Source: Myrica gale
Lineage: Eukaryota; Streptophyta; Magnoliopsida; Fagales; Myricaceae
Assembly (NCBI GenBank): GCA_963930655.1
Contig: OZ005616.1
Location: 12,862,001-12,926,000 of the forward strand
Reading direction: 5' to 3'
DNA: 64,000 nt
Below the pieces are notes generated by a model. It searched no databases and was not told where the DNA came from. It was given only the letters and a program-made list of their open reading frames with translations. The translations under genes were made by a program, and so were the position numbers. Shown piece by piece: positions 1-12,400 of the stretch (its first letter is position 1; each line of letters begins with the position of its first letter).

Positions 1-599
1 GCTAGTGACCTAAGAATTTTCCACACCAAATCGGAGTTAGTGTACACTTTTCCAAGAGCATTCAAACCATTTATAATATTCGTAAATCTAGTAAGCATGT
101 CACTAATGTTTTCCTCCGGTTTCATTTAGACAATTCATAGCTATGAACTAGCATGCTTATCTTAGATTCTTTTACTTGGTTCGTACCTTCATGCGTGATT
201 TCTAGAGTATGCCAAATTTCCTTTGCACTATCACAAGTAGATATTCTATTGAATTCATTTCTATCTAATGCACAATAAAAAATGTTCATAGCTTTAGCAT
301 TTATGGAAATTTTATTTTTGTCATCATCGGTATATTCACTGATGGTCTTAGGGACAATTTTCTCATCTACGGATTTCATAGGATAATGTGGTCCATTTAG
401 AGCACAAAGCCATAGATAATAATCAATGGATTGAAAATAAATTTTCATCCTTGCTTTCCAATAGGTGTAATCACTTCCATTGAAGGAAGGAGGTCTAGAT
501 GTTGAGAATCCCTCAACATGTGAGTTGTTGCTTGAAGTCGTCATTCTAACTCAAGAGTTTTAAATCTTGCTAAAGTGAGCACCAAGCTCTGATACCAAT
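1..599 (-). mobile_element. Ty1-copia element: gag N-terminal part and leader, continuing left of the window
   Basis: The minus-strand reading 544-122 begins like a plant copia gag, with a DUF4219-type start (PPSFNGSDYTYWKARM) and a UBN2-type continuation (IWHTLEITHEGTNQVKESK). Homologous gag continues to the left edge, but the reading is broken. Upstream on the minus strand lies a primer-binding site matching the 3' end of initiator tRNA-Met (586-597), and then the 5' LTR. The same gag family recurs at 41985-43484 and 53860-54790. The rest of the element lies outside the window. Confidence 0.85.
586..597 (-). other. Primer-binding site (initiator tRNA-Met type)
   Basis: The minus strand reads TGGTATCAGAGC, the complement of the 3' end of plant initiator tRNA-Met. 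It lies immediately inside the LTR end at 600, which fixes the LTR boundary and the orientation of the element. Confidence 0.85.
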
Positions 600-1867
600 T
601 GATATTCCTAGGATTAAGGCAACCCAAGAGGGGGCGGTGAATTGGGTTTCAAAACTTTTTTGAAATTTACCCTAAAGAATATGTTTGCTAGCTACAAGTC
701 TCACAAATGAGATTGATTGCAATAAAGGATTAAACACAAAAGTATGTATTACAATTTAAATGCACAAGTGAAAACTTTAAAGCAATAAACTAGTAGCACA
801 AATAAAGGAGATAAGGGAAGAGAAGCAAACACAATATTTTAGGTGGTTCGGCAAGCCTGCCTACGTGCACCCCTCAAGCTCCTTTACCGAGCCTTGAGGT
901 TTCTCTACTATTCTCCCTTCAACCAAGGGAAAAGGTTTCCTTACACTTGAGCTTGAGAAAACCCTCTTCAAGCCTCAAGAACGAGTTTGAGAAAAAACCT
1001 CTCCAAACTCCTTCTTTCGTTGAACAACCCTCACCGAAAGGATACAAGAGAATCACTCTCTTAGTAATGTATATGGTTGAACGAAATTTCCCTCTAAAAC
1101 TCCCTTGATGGAGTAGATATTACAATGAGAAATAACTAGCTCTTAGGCTTCACACAATAACAAGGATGTGAAAATGAAGATTATGTGTGAATGATGTTTG
1201 AATAAGGATTGGAAGCTTTTTTATCACTCTTAGCCTTTGTAAAATGATTTTGGACGATTGAGTTAAGTTCCAAAGGCATGGGAGTGGCTTTATATAGGTC
1301 TCATGAGAAAAATAGCCGTTGGGAGTGATCTGTCAAAATGAGACGGTCGACCGTTACATGAACCGGTCGACCGCTTCAAGTTACCGTTACACAACGGTCA
1401 TATCGTCACAAGCTTAACGGCTCTAAATTAAATGCTACCGGTCGACCGCTTCATGAGCTGGTCGACCGCCTCAACTTAACACATGATCTAGTTTATTTAA
1501 AAACTCGATTTTGACCAACTTAAAATACCCAATTTTAAACTCTAACTTCTCATAAGTATATAAAAAGGTTTGGGAGTATATTTGGGATATTTTGAAGCCA
1601 TTAAAAAAGTTTTAATCTTTCAACATACGTTAAAACGGTTTATGCAAGTTTTGAAGACTTATGCATGTGTGTGATTGAAATCCTTGTTAAAGATGAAGTC
1701 TTAGAGTTACAAAGATTAGCCTAGCATCTTGAGTCTTCACTTTAAGAGCACGTCCATTGAAGGTGATGTTGCTTGATCGCTCCGTGCTCATTTTGCTTCT
1801 GCTTTGCTTCACATCTCAATTACTTCTATTTATATCATCAAAACATTGATTGTTACTAAAAGCCAAC
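600..1867 (-). repeat. 5' LTR of the copia element at the left edge
   Basis: In minus sense this 1268-bp LTR starts TGTTGGCTTTTAG at 1867 and ends ATATCA at 600, directly beside the tRNA-Met primer-binding site. A TATA-like TATATAAAG reading lies near 1286-1297. Four GGTCGACC palindromes sit just upstream of it at 1345, 1365, 1440 and 1460. The segment 840-1000 (AGGTGGTTCGGC and following) is shared with the LTRs at 39256 and 54824, which marks one LTR family. Confidence 0.85.
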
Positions 1868-2785
1868 AGTACATTGCTGAGACGGCAAACAAAACAGACA
1901 AAAATGTGCTGTCAATGTTTCTCCTTTTTGCTCTGTATCTAATCTGTACGATTTTTCCCTTAGAAACATCTTTTAGGTAAACCTTTTAACTCTTAACAAA
2001 GTATATATGTTTGTGTTAAAGTGAATCTGTTATGTCCTTGGTGACATTGATGCCATGCTCAAACAAAGCTGATGGTTTCCAAATTTGTTAAGCTGATGAG
2101 TACCAATTTTAGCAAGTAGGCCTAAAAGGGAACACTTGGATGTGATTCTAACGTTCTGATAATCATGTCTAACAGTTGTGCAAAACCTTTCATACTTCTT
2201 TTATAACTTCTGGTTAAAATACTAAGCTGGGGACTTAGTAATTACTAAGTAAATGATACAATTCAAAGCTTGTCACTAAATGTTCTCGAACCCAATTCAG
2301 TAACCATGACGTGTATCATATGTTCTTGTGCAAGGTTGGGCTTGCTTAGCTTGGTGAAACCTAATGTTGGCTTTGATATAAAGGAAGTGTTTTTCGATTT
2401 TATTATTATCATCATACAGCTCGCATCCGTCATCTTCCGTCACTGCTAGTGGAGGTCATGGGTTAGTGCTAAATGATTGTGGATTGATAGCACCATTGAA
2501 GATGACATTAACTGACTTCAACCCTAGTCAATTCTATTTGGGTGAAGACAAAATCGGAGTAAATGTTCTATGTAATAGGGTAGATTGTTTTGGGTTGTGT
2601 TAGTCAATGACTGATTATAGCTGTTAATTCTGCAATGTATTAGGTAGGTGTCACTTGTGTTTTTGGTGGTTGTAATAGGAAGATGTTGACTAGTTCAACG
2701 AAATGTATAATGTTTTGGACGAAGTGTTGTACTCGTTGTGGATTAAAGTGATCTCTTGGATGTTTCCCACTATTATACGGCCAAA
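1868..2785. other. Intergenic stretch without recognisable gene
   Basis: About 0.9 kb of AT-rich sequence. I see no long open frame, RNA gene or clean transposon end. A short motif at about 1895-1913 (AAAAATGTGCTGTCAATG) resembles the tandem units at 2786-2866, so both may belong to one unidentified repeat. Confidence 0.4.
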
Positions 2786-2866
2786 TTGCTGTCAAAATGT
2801 GGTCCAAAAAGACAGCCAAAGTGCTGTCAAAATGTGCTCCTAAAAAACAACCAAAATGCTGTCAAG
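2786..2866. repeat. Short tandem repeat, about 34-bp unit
   Basis: Two and a half imperfect units carry the core TGCTGTCAAAATGTG followed by A-rich sequence and a CAGCCA/CAACCA motif. The repeat abuts the downstream end of the DUF778-like fragment. Confidence 0.55.
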
Positions 2867-3191
2867 GCAACACGTGGGCATTGTACCCCATTTCTTTAAC
2901 AGGAAGGTGAAGTGGACAAGGCAACTCATTGTAGAATTTTTTGTCAAAGTAGCGCACACTAACAATCATCGTTGATGATGAAAAGCTAGTGCAGCAAGAG
3001 GTGGGGGCAGATAGAGACTGTACTTGTTCTCTACCAAGCTGAATATATCTTGCGACAGCACCAAATGCAAAGTTATCAATATTTATAAAATTGGATCCTG
3101 AAAAATCTAAGATAGCTCCATCCTCCCTGCAAATGGTGACATGTCCAATGAAAGGTACCAACCATGAGACTACTGGGAGTGGTATCCAAAC
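2862..3191 (-). pseudogene. DUF778 / TMEM222-like gene fragment
   Basis: A minus-strand frame reads [20 protein letters not shown], then motifs ILDFSGSNF and [13 protein letters not shown]. This matches the conserved start of the DUF778 family of small membrane proteins (animal TMEM222, plant RTE1/RTH relatives). A later piece, [14 protein letters not shown], resembles the family segment before its conserved Cys/His region, but the usual NCHSFVAN-type motif is degraded and the frame ends soon after. There is no start codon in the conserved frame, and a stop lies directly upstream of it. The expected middle segment between the two blocks is replaced by unrelated residues. I read it as a broken or captured gene fragment; a diverged exon of a functional gene is less likely. 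Confidence 0.6.
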
Positions 3192-3791
3192 TCAACAACG
3201 TGTAAACTTCGCCCTCTTTGTATACAACTTCAAGACCATTTGCATTGTCTAACCAAAGTAACAAGTAGTTGGAATTTCAATGAAACCCCAAAACATCCAT
3301 CCAGATTGCAAAATATCTAAATATAACTTCCATTATATTTCTAAATACATATCTGCCATCTGTCATAAATATTAAGCGACCAAGATTACAAAATATACCC
3401 CCTTCAAAAAAATATTTGCCCCAACATTACAAAAGATGTGCTTCTATTGCAACATGAACCATAACAGCAAACCCAGAATTCTCAAGAACATTGCCAAAAA
3501 ACATGGATATGGAAGCGCAAGATCCCTATACAGTCTGCCAATAAGAATCTCTGCAAAAAAACAAAATGAATATCAGCACATTATTTTTCATGTAACAATG
3601 TCTTCTGCGAGTTAAAATTCAGTATTTTCAACTCTTACCACAATTACAAAAAGACACTTGCCATCTCTCATAAATTTGTCAGCTACTGCCACTCCCTACA
3701 TAAGCATCACACAATTGAACATCTTACTGCCATCTATCTAAATATTACAAATTTACATATTACAACAATGGACTTAGAAAATATAGAAGAT
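3192..3791. other. Noncoding stretch, no gene recognised
   Basis: AT-rich sequence with short repeated phrases such as GCCATCT followed by CATAAAT (near 3355 and 3660). No convincing coding frame or RNA gene is visible. Confidence 0.35.
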
Positions 3792-3902
3792 ATGAACACA
3801 CCACATGCTGGAGCAGGATTAGGAGCCTCTACTCTCCCTCTGCCTCTACCCCTTCCTCTGCCCCTTCCTCTTACCCTGCCATGGCCTCTAGTAGTGGCAG
3901 CC
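3792..3902 (-). other. Arg-Gly repeat coding block, possibly the C-terminus of a Mutator-like transposase
   Basis: In one minus-strand frame this short stretch encodes a run of alternating Arg and Gly (RGRGRGRG) followed by VEAPNPAPA. RG tails of this kind are common at the ends of plant Mutator-like transposases and of some RNA-binding proteins. The frame closes within a few codons upstream, and no zinc knuckle or DDE motif is visible, so the assignment is weak. Confidence 0.22.
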
Positions 3903-4335
3903 CATCCTGGCATTTAGCGCAGCAGATCTGGACAAGCCAAGACGGACATACAGGCCGACCCACATGTTTTATTTGCAACCGATAAAGTGTTTGTGTTATA
4001 TAGAAGCACAACAAACCAACAATAAAGCTTATACTGTCAAACACGTGGGTAACTGAAAGCTTACTATATAAGTGAGAAACTATACGACACTTATCTACCT
4101 CTTTCCATTGCCACGTCCAAAATGCACCCAAGATGCCACCTCTGTTGAACCCAAAGAAGCTGAATGGGTTAGCTCATCTACGTCGTCTACCGAAATAGCA
4201 AAGGAGACAAATCGCAAAAGGAGATATGGACGAAGCTTAGTTCAATTAAATGCAGCAAGCTTAGTTTGTGGTTTCAAAACAACACAAAGGAGTCTAGGGT
4301 TTGAAAACTTTGTCTGTCTGCGGGGGAAAATTTGA

Positions 4336-4817
4336 GACACTTATGGCAGGGGCATGGATACATAGGGGAAAGATAGATGATTTCTCAAGATATTGCTCTT
4401 GCAAATCGCATCGTGTTGGTTGAGTGACTTACCAATTTTTTTTTTCTTTTTTAAACCCCGGTTATAACAATGTTTAAGTTGAAACTTTGCAAAAAAAAAA
4501 GCATGCGGAAGCTGCTTCACACAATAAAATTGGAACGCACACTTTCATTTATCTAAGCTACTTGTCGTTTAAGTTAATTCAGTAAACATGGTGGGCTGTC
4601 ATGAACATGAGTTGCTTACGTGGAAAAAAATTTTGTTAGTTAGACTAACAGAATGTAACGGCTGGACTATTTTTTTCAAGTATATAAAGATAAATGACTA
4701 AAAATTTGAAACATTAAATTTTATGACTAAATATGAAACGGGGTAAAAAATTAGTGACTAAAAAGCAAATTTTCCAAAAAGGGAGTATGGATTTGGACTA
4801 TGTGCTTTATCTTGCAG
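4336..4817. other. AT-rich spacer with repeat-like sequence upstream of the kinase pseudogene
   Basis: The stretch 4690-4785 contains the phrases ATGACTAAAAATTTG, ATGACTAAATATG and TAGTGACTAAAAAGC, a repeated GACTAAA pattern typical of small plant DNA-transposon ends. No matching inverted end was found nearby. The sequence then joins directly to a splice acceptor of the kinase fragment, so the 5' half of that gene is absent. Confidence 0.35.
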
Positions 4818-5930
4818 GTTGAGTTACCTTCACTCGAAGAACATCGTTCACAGAAATATAAAGCCAGAGAACTTGCTGTCGGACAAAGGACATAAAGTCA
4901 AGATCTCTGACTTTGGGGTTGCTCGTGTTGCGGATGCATATCCTTCTGACTTGACTCAGTTGGATGAAACAAGTAATTATACGGCTCCCGAGGTATAACC
5001 TATTTATTTACTTGGTAATTTTCTGAACAAGACCGTAAAACAACACAAAACATTCTTCTCGTTGATTCCTCTGGGATTTTTTGCTTGCATAGGGCACAAA
5101 CAGGGATGTCGATTGCTCTGTGGTGGGCAAATTCCAATCTAGCTAGGATTCCTTGCTCTAAAACATTAATTAATTATTAGCGTTTCTATGGACCAAATTT
5201 TGTTGTAAAATGAAATGTAGTCTTCATACCTCATCATGTTCTAAAAAAAAACTTAAGAAACAAGACTAGAGTCAGTTAATTAACAACTTTTTGGTAGAAT
5301 CAAGCTGCAATTATAAGATTTATGTCTTCAATATAACCTGTCGCCTTGTAGCTTCTACGCAAGTGGTGTACATCATTCTCACTTTTGCTCCGCGATCACG
5401 ACCGTCATTGTTCCAGTTAAGTTAGAGCTGACCAAGTAGTAACAAAAATGGATCTTTTACAGGTTCTCAATAAGGCCCCATACAACAGGAAATGTGACAT
5501 ACAGTCTTGGCATCTGTTTGTGGGAGATATATTGCTGTGACCGGCCATATCCAAACCACGCAGATTGGGAACTGACTAAGGCTGTGGTTCAGCAGGTAAA
5601 ATATCGACTTGTATCCTTGAATGATTATCGAGTCATTTTGTTTCACAATGTTGAGTCCATAAGAATAATCGTTTTCTTCGGCAATTCTGTCATGTTCAAG
5701 TCCAACAACCTTCGACCAGAGATATATACCAGAATGTTGCCCAAGTTCCCTGGCGAATGTAATGACACGATGCTGGGATGCGAATCCCGACAAACGGCCA
5801 GAGATGGAAGAGGTACTTTCCTTGTTAGAAGCCAAAGACAAATCAAAAGATCTAGAAAAAAAAAAAACATAGTCATATCAAAAGGCAGAGGTATGATCCC
5901 CCGCGAGCCATCTCATGAAGGTTCGCCTCG
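4818..5930 (+). pseudogene. Raf-like MAPKKK protein kinase pseudogene (C-terminal half only)
   Basis: Three exon-like blocks can be read. 4818-4992, after a TTGCAG acceptor, encodes [20 protein letters not shown], then [10 protein letters not shown] and TAPE. 5463-5595 encodes ICLWEIYCCDRPYP. 5701-5850 encodes the RCWDANPDKRPEMEEVLSLL type of ending. Together they cover kinase subdomains VI to XI of the plant Raf-like (group C MAPKKK) family. The first half of the domain, with the ATP-binding lysine, is missing. The catalytic loop reads HRN instead of HRD, so the catalytic Asp is lost. Blocks two and three each need a one-base frame change to follow the family. The fragment is therefore dead. 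It lies tail to tail with the ECT gene. Confidence 0.8.
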
Positions 5931-6470
5931 CTTATCCTACAAAAAAAAAAGTCTCACGGTTGGTCTTTTTTCCGCATGTTTTGTGGCTCCTAGAATATTT
6001 CGACCAATAAACGACCCGGTGCAATAACTTGAAAGACCAGAGGGATCCTGTGGTGGTTACGTGAGATCCCACGAAGCGCTTTAGGACAAGATGATCACAT
6101 CATTGACATGGCTTAAGTACTCGGTGTGTAATTTCAATTCAAGTTGTTTTTATGTATGTTGGAAAGTTTGTTTTTAAACAAGGCACATTGTACCAAGATA
6201 TGGAGTAGCCGAGTGAGAGCTGTTAATGAAGTTAAATAGGATTTGTCTTTGACCGTTAGATCACTCGAATGAAAGAGACTTGTACGGATAACAGGACGTA
6301 GAGAAAACCTAAGACGCCTCGTTAGTCAAGGTTTTTCCTTGCCTATCAGCAAACCTCATCTTTAAACAATAAAAAATTTTGTTCCAGTAGAGTACTATCC
6401 GGGCTTGTCATCATATACAGTACTGCAAGCCCGCCCAAAAAGCTCAAGGAATTTCACATCACATGTTCTC
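5931..6470. other. Spacer between the kinase pseudogene and the ECT gene, including the ECT 3' UTR
   Basis: No coding frame is supported. The right-hand part, next to the ECT stop codon at 6471-6473, must hold the 3' untranslated region of the minus-strand gene. The exact polyadenylation point cannot be set from sequence alone. Confidence 0.45.
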
Positions 6471-9400
6471 TTAAATGGTATGAGCTGACGAGACAGCTAT
6501 TGTAAGAGAAGCTTCGAGTTTGACTCCAATTGAGCCATCTGCTGTAGAACTAGGTCTTTCTGCAAGAGTTACTTCTTTACCACCCTCATCCATGCGAACC
6601 ACTTGAGCAAAACTCTTTGACATCTGCTTGATGAAATTACCAGGCAGCGTTACAGCGTTCCTGTGTCCATGCTCTCCGGCCACTCCTACAGCTATCACGC
6701 CAGCTTGTTGCCTCGCCTTCCTTTCTTCCATGGCTTTCTGCCGCTCTTCGCAGAAATCAAAATCATCTAGAATGGACATATCCGTTTCATGGTTCTTGAA
6801 AATGTTCAGCATCTCAATACCCTGCTCCAATTTCACCTGCAATATTTCATTTCAGGTGAATAAACAGTGGCTTTATGTTACTAATATGGAAAAGGAATAA
6901 AGAAAAAGGCTGATACAAACGAAAAATTGTAAATCCACATTGAAGTACATAAAAAGAGTTGTATACAGACCATTAAAACGGAACTCAACCCAAATAAAGA
7001 AGATAAGATTAGGACTTAGGTTTCATCTGCAATCAAATACAAGGATTAGGCTTCCTGAATAAAAGACAATCAAGGCCAGATTGCAATGTCTCTTCCTCAT
7101 CTTTTCCGGGAAAATATCTTGGTTTCATCAGAAATATCGCAGTTTTAGCAATTCCACTGGGATTGCAGGTGAAAACCAGTATTTCTTCCAGAAAGGATAG
7201 CCACTTCTGGTTCCAAAGACAACAGCTAACAGGATAGGATTGTTGCGGGACAGAAGATAAAATTTGGTAACAGTAGAACATTTTTGTGTGTATGATTGGT
7301 CAGTTATTTATACATCTACTTAACGGAGAGTGAACCCACAACCACACCCTTCACCTGCTATCATGAGCGTAGTGGGGGACAGGGGAAGGGGTTGAGGTAC
7401 CATTTGAGCCACAGCTCATTGGCACATTCCAGAACCAGTCAAGGAAATAAAGAATAATAGCAATCACACCCTCCACCCTCTGCTAGTGGCAATAATATCA
7501 AAACATACGATGGAACTAAAGAATGGGTTCCTAAATTGGCAAGCATCAAACGAGTTCTGCAGAATTCCTACCTCCTGGGTGTCTCGACTGTTAGTTACAG
7601 GCTTGTTATCATTATTTTCAAGCAAAATGTGCCGGAACTGACTATTTGGGACATCTTTGATCATATGCCACTTGACAGGAAACTGCCCACTCCATTTATC
7701 TTGCTGCCAGTAATCCACACTCTTGTCAAAATCGACAGATCCAACCATTTCAGCCACCCCACAGAACTGAGCACTGGCATTCACCTGCAAATAATAACAA
7801 CAACATATTAACTGGTGCAATAATTTTTGAGAGGTGGCAAAAGAAAAAAAATCACGAAATTCCTATTACTCTTCAAAACTTCAGCGTAGATGGTCAAATA
7901 AACCACATCTACAAAATGAATAACAGAGACAATGGGACCCATTGACATTAACAACCACGTGACCAATCAACATGCCTGGACTAGAAAATCACATTTGAGG
8001 CTCCAAATTCATTGTCTACTTTACAATTCAAAAATTGTGAAGGTAAACAACTGAAAATTTTCTGACAGGTATCCTTGGATTATAAACATGAAAGAACATA
8101 GTGGTCAACCAGAACATAGTGGTCAACCGTAACAACTAACTTGATACACAAGGAAATCAACATGCATGAAAAAGGAGACCTTACAGGCCACAACTTTTCT
8201 TTTAGAAGTGGTCTTCAAAACTAATCCTGAATAAGATACTGACCTAAATGAGATTCCTAAGTGAGATTCAGTTAGGAGCAATTGAAGCTAAGCTTGCTTA
8301 AAAAGCAGCCAACTGGAACAAGGTCAGGTATGAAACTTTCTTGAAAGAAACAAAACTGGAAAAAGATGATAACCTGTAAATAGTGTGACCCCCAGAAAAT
8401 CGCCTAATGATGGTAATCATCTAGCTCACATGGTTATCCACCTGGCCTACTTGACTATAGTGATTACACAGATACAATCAAAATAAGTATCAAGCTATTT
8501 TCTTATCATTCTGAGAACTTGATCACCAGATATGTACCGAAAAGAATAGAAAGACTGGGCAAGTATGTTGCTTCTCCTGAGCTTCACGATAAGCAGCATC
8601 TAATTTTCTATTTCCATTTGCTGTGCTGGCCCAGACACCATATTTGATACTCTTGTGAACATTATCTTCACTGTAAGATTTAATGATAAAGAACTTAGCC
8701 TCCTTGCACTCTGTGACAAAATCTGGCCGGTTGTGCAAATCTTCATGAATCTTCGGCGTAGCTGTGCTCCTCTCACTATTGTCAAGGGAAAGATTCTCGG
8801 CTGTGATTTGGCTCTTTGGCTTTAAGGCTCTTGGTCCTCGGTTCTGCTCACTGAGGATATCAGGACTGCCATTACAACTGCATAGGGAACCACTGCCTTT
8901 AAGATATCTTCTGCTATTTTCAAGTGAGAGCCAGTTCCTGCCGTTTGCTCTCAAACTGGAAATGGATGCACTTCCAAAGCTTGAGCCCTGATTGAGACCA
9001 CTGGGCAGATAGCAACTATTATAGGAGTTTGGACCAGATCCGAAACCATAAAATGATTTTTGTCGGTACGAAGCCTGAATAAAATTACATAGCATTAACA
9101 CTAGATTCTGCATGATTTCGCCTAGGTGCAGATGTCAGCTAACACCAATTCATATTATACAAGGCTAACAGTAACACCATTATAGCACACCAATGGAAGA
9201 TAAGGAAACATGGCCATCATAGCCCACGACAGATAATGATGGCAACACAAAATCATCACTTAGCTTCCTCAATTACGAGCTTATACTACTTTTCAGTCCC
9301 ATTAGGATAAATCTAAGTTTAAGTTGAATCCTATTAAATTGCGTGATGGGAAACATATCATTCCAGAATGCACATTGCTTTTATTGCATACATGTGATTT

Positions 9401-12400
9401 TCCACTTGAGGAAATAGAATTACAAGAAACAACAAATAAATAAGCATTGCCAAAGGATAGACATTCTTTGCCAGCATTTATTAGTAACTCAATTTTAAAA
9501 CTGGGGATAGTTTTCCTTTTTATTCCCAAGTTCCTACCAATCATCATATCCTTGAACCTCTCCTTGGTCACCGATTTGAAACATATGCCCTTTTTCAGGT
9601 TTTTACACCAACTCATAACACACTTCAACCAAAATAAATATTAACTCCAATCATCTATAAAGGAAATCCCACTACATATCAAACAAATGTCAATTAGATT
9701 TAGGTATAATTAGCATTGTTTATTACTTCCCTTTTACAAGTTTCATCTTGGAGAAAAAATCATTTTGCACCTCCAAATATAAAACCAATGTCACTTTCAC
9801 ATCCAAACTACAAAGTTCAGTGTAGTTTGGATCTCCACCCTCACATAAGAACTTGCAATTGAAATAAGTGAAAAACAACTCACGTGGCACAATTTAGACT
9901 GTTAGATCTGATCAAAAGGTGCATTTATAAACTTTGGTAGTTGAAGGGCTTAATGTGACGAGCTTGGTAGTTGTACCCTAAAAATGACATTGAACCCTTA
10001 ATTTGGCGGTACAGAGTGATTTTTTCCATTTATTTTGGAATACAAGGACAACAAAAGTAATGTATATGCTAAAGTGTTGCAAGCTACAAAAATTAATAGC
10101 TTTCAAAATAAACTGAATATCATTGCAATGCAAATAGAGGGTAGGGTGACTTTAGGAACAACATTATTTTCCTACTACGCTATTTCTGTTCTTTTGATGT
10201 TAGTAAATGTTTCTAGTACTCTTCTACACTAAAGACAGCTGAAAACATAAGTAACCTCTATGGTTTCATCAATTTAGCACATATCCCAACTTGCAGATTT
10301 GCTTTCTCAGAAAACAAGCATACAGATACATATATGATGCTTAAAATCAATTGCAAATCATGTTTTTAAAGGAAGGTGATCGGGAATTGAGATTTTTGAT
10401 CAGACAATTTAACATTTTACACCTAGCATACTGTCTAGATTCTACCATTCTCACTTTGTTAGAAGAAAACACCAAAGATCCGCTAAATTGCTAGCAAAGG
10501 AAGTTAAAATAAAATGAGATCTTCTAAAGAATATTTCCTAATAGATGTGCACATATAAGAGAACAAACCATTCTGACATTCTGTCCAAATGACCCAAGTG
10601 GGCCAGTAGGCTGTGGAGATACAGCTGGTGAGAATGGCATCAAGGACCTCTGCCTATCTGAAGGTTTAGACCAATCTGACCAAATTCCTCCGGATCTTAT
10701 TCCCTCAATTCCTTGCTGAGAATCGTGAAAACCTAGACCACCAGGAAAACCGCCACTGCTGAAGGATCCCACAGGAGGAAAAACAGGCCTTTCTCCAAAA
10801 CTCATGCTATCACCTTGTTGGTCAATACTTACAACGCTGGTGAGCTCCGGCTTTGAAACTGGAGTTGGTGAAGTAACATACGGCATGCTAGGAGCAACTA
10901 ACTGCTGATAATACAGTGGCCCGGGGAATGGAAATTGGTGAGGCGAGTATAACTGTGCATCTCCACCTACTGGAGGCAAAGGTGTTGTGACTGGGGAATA
11001 TGGCCCATATGGCATTTGCGGGTTGTAGCCATAACCAGAATGGAACAATACAGATCGATTGTCATTGTAGACACCCTAATCAAATTTTTTTTTCAAACAA
11101 AAGGCAAAAAATACAGGTAAGCATAGTCTAAGAAAGCAAGTGCCAATATTAAGGAGAGAAACCAAGATCCTTACAGGAGATCCAATTTCCAGTCCCTCAG
11201 CATTGACGTATGAAGGATATTCCTCCCATTCACCACTCCCACCATCATAACCTGGTGTTCCATCACAGAACAGATAAGAAAATGATACCTACTTTTTCCG
11301 GACACAAATATAAGGCCTTGTTTGTTACACTGTAAATTAGTATCTAAAATACACTTTCCCTAGTTTCCGGCGTTTGGAGAGGTTGGTAAAAAATGGTCAA
11401 CTGTAAAAATAAGCCTTAGTTTATGTAAAGTGGCTCCCCTTTTAAATGAAGGAAATCTACTTTCCCAATGTTTATCGACATCAATCTCAACTCCCTTACT
11501 CTGTTCACCCAATTAGGGGGTGGAACAACTCGACCCATCTCGACCTGACCCCGACCCTCAAAAGTAGATTTTAAAATATATTTTCTTTATACCATGCGTG
11601 CCCATTACCCTCTCTCCCTCAGTCAACCCTGACCCGAGCCAACCCCGACCTTGACCTTGACATTACAGCTTGGCTCAAGTTCATCTGCAATCGGGGTTGG
11701 GGTTGGCCCAAAAATTTGAACCCCAAGGTAATCAAGGTCGAGGATCCCTGACAATGCACACCCCTAAGCTCACACTCTTCTCTATTCTGCCACGGTAGCT
11801 CATCCCTCCCCATCAATAGGCTCATCTTTATAAATATATATATGAGCATTGTTATTGTGATATATATGATATATAGGCAACATTTGATTTACTTCATTGT
11901 AAAAAAAATAATATTTTTACTATTTGTTTATGAAAAATGAATACAAATATTATTCCATTGATTATATATTTTATTTTTAATTTATCTCAAAAAAAAATTC
12001 AATTAACTAATTATACAAGATTATAAAAACATATCAAGTGGGTCAAATATTGACAAATATTTTCAAGAAACATGTTTGAGGTAGCAACTAAACATTGAAA
12101 ATGAGAATAATGATCCCGGCTTCATCTTTATCCACAAGCCTAACTTAAAGCTTATCCAAATTCCAAAATTTTAAATGTGAAGTCAAAACTTAACAACTGT
12201 TTTTCTATATTCAGCTGTTGAATTTAGATATGCGATTTTCATAAAATTCAGATCTACTGTCACTGAAAGACAATATTAAGGTTGATGTGCTGTATCTACA
12301 CCTCTACAGACATCCAGGCTCATTAGCATCTAATTGTATCTTACAGAAAAACTAGAAATAGAAAGAGAAGGAACCCAGTGTTCTGATTTTTCTCTTCCCA

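Noticed and set aside
586-597. tRNA gene suggested by tRNA-Met-like sequence here and at 33756, 19628 and 61796
   Set aside because: Only the 12 or so bases complementary to the tRNA 3' end are present, each next to an LTR end. They are primer-binding sites.
5494-6027. 177-codon plus-strand frame as a separate gene
   Set aside because: Its first part is one exon of the kinase pseudogene and the rest is intron and out-of-frame kinase sequence.
7033-7281. 82-codon minus-strand frame next to the last ECT exon
   Set aside because: It lies wholly within ECT intron 7 (6837-7571), has no domain, and the flanking exons join in phase without it.
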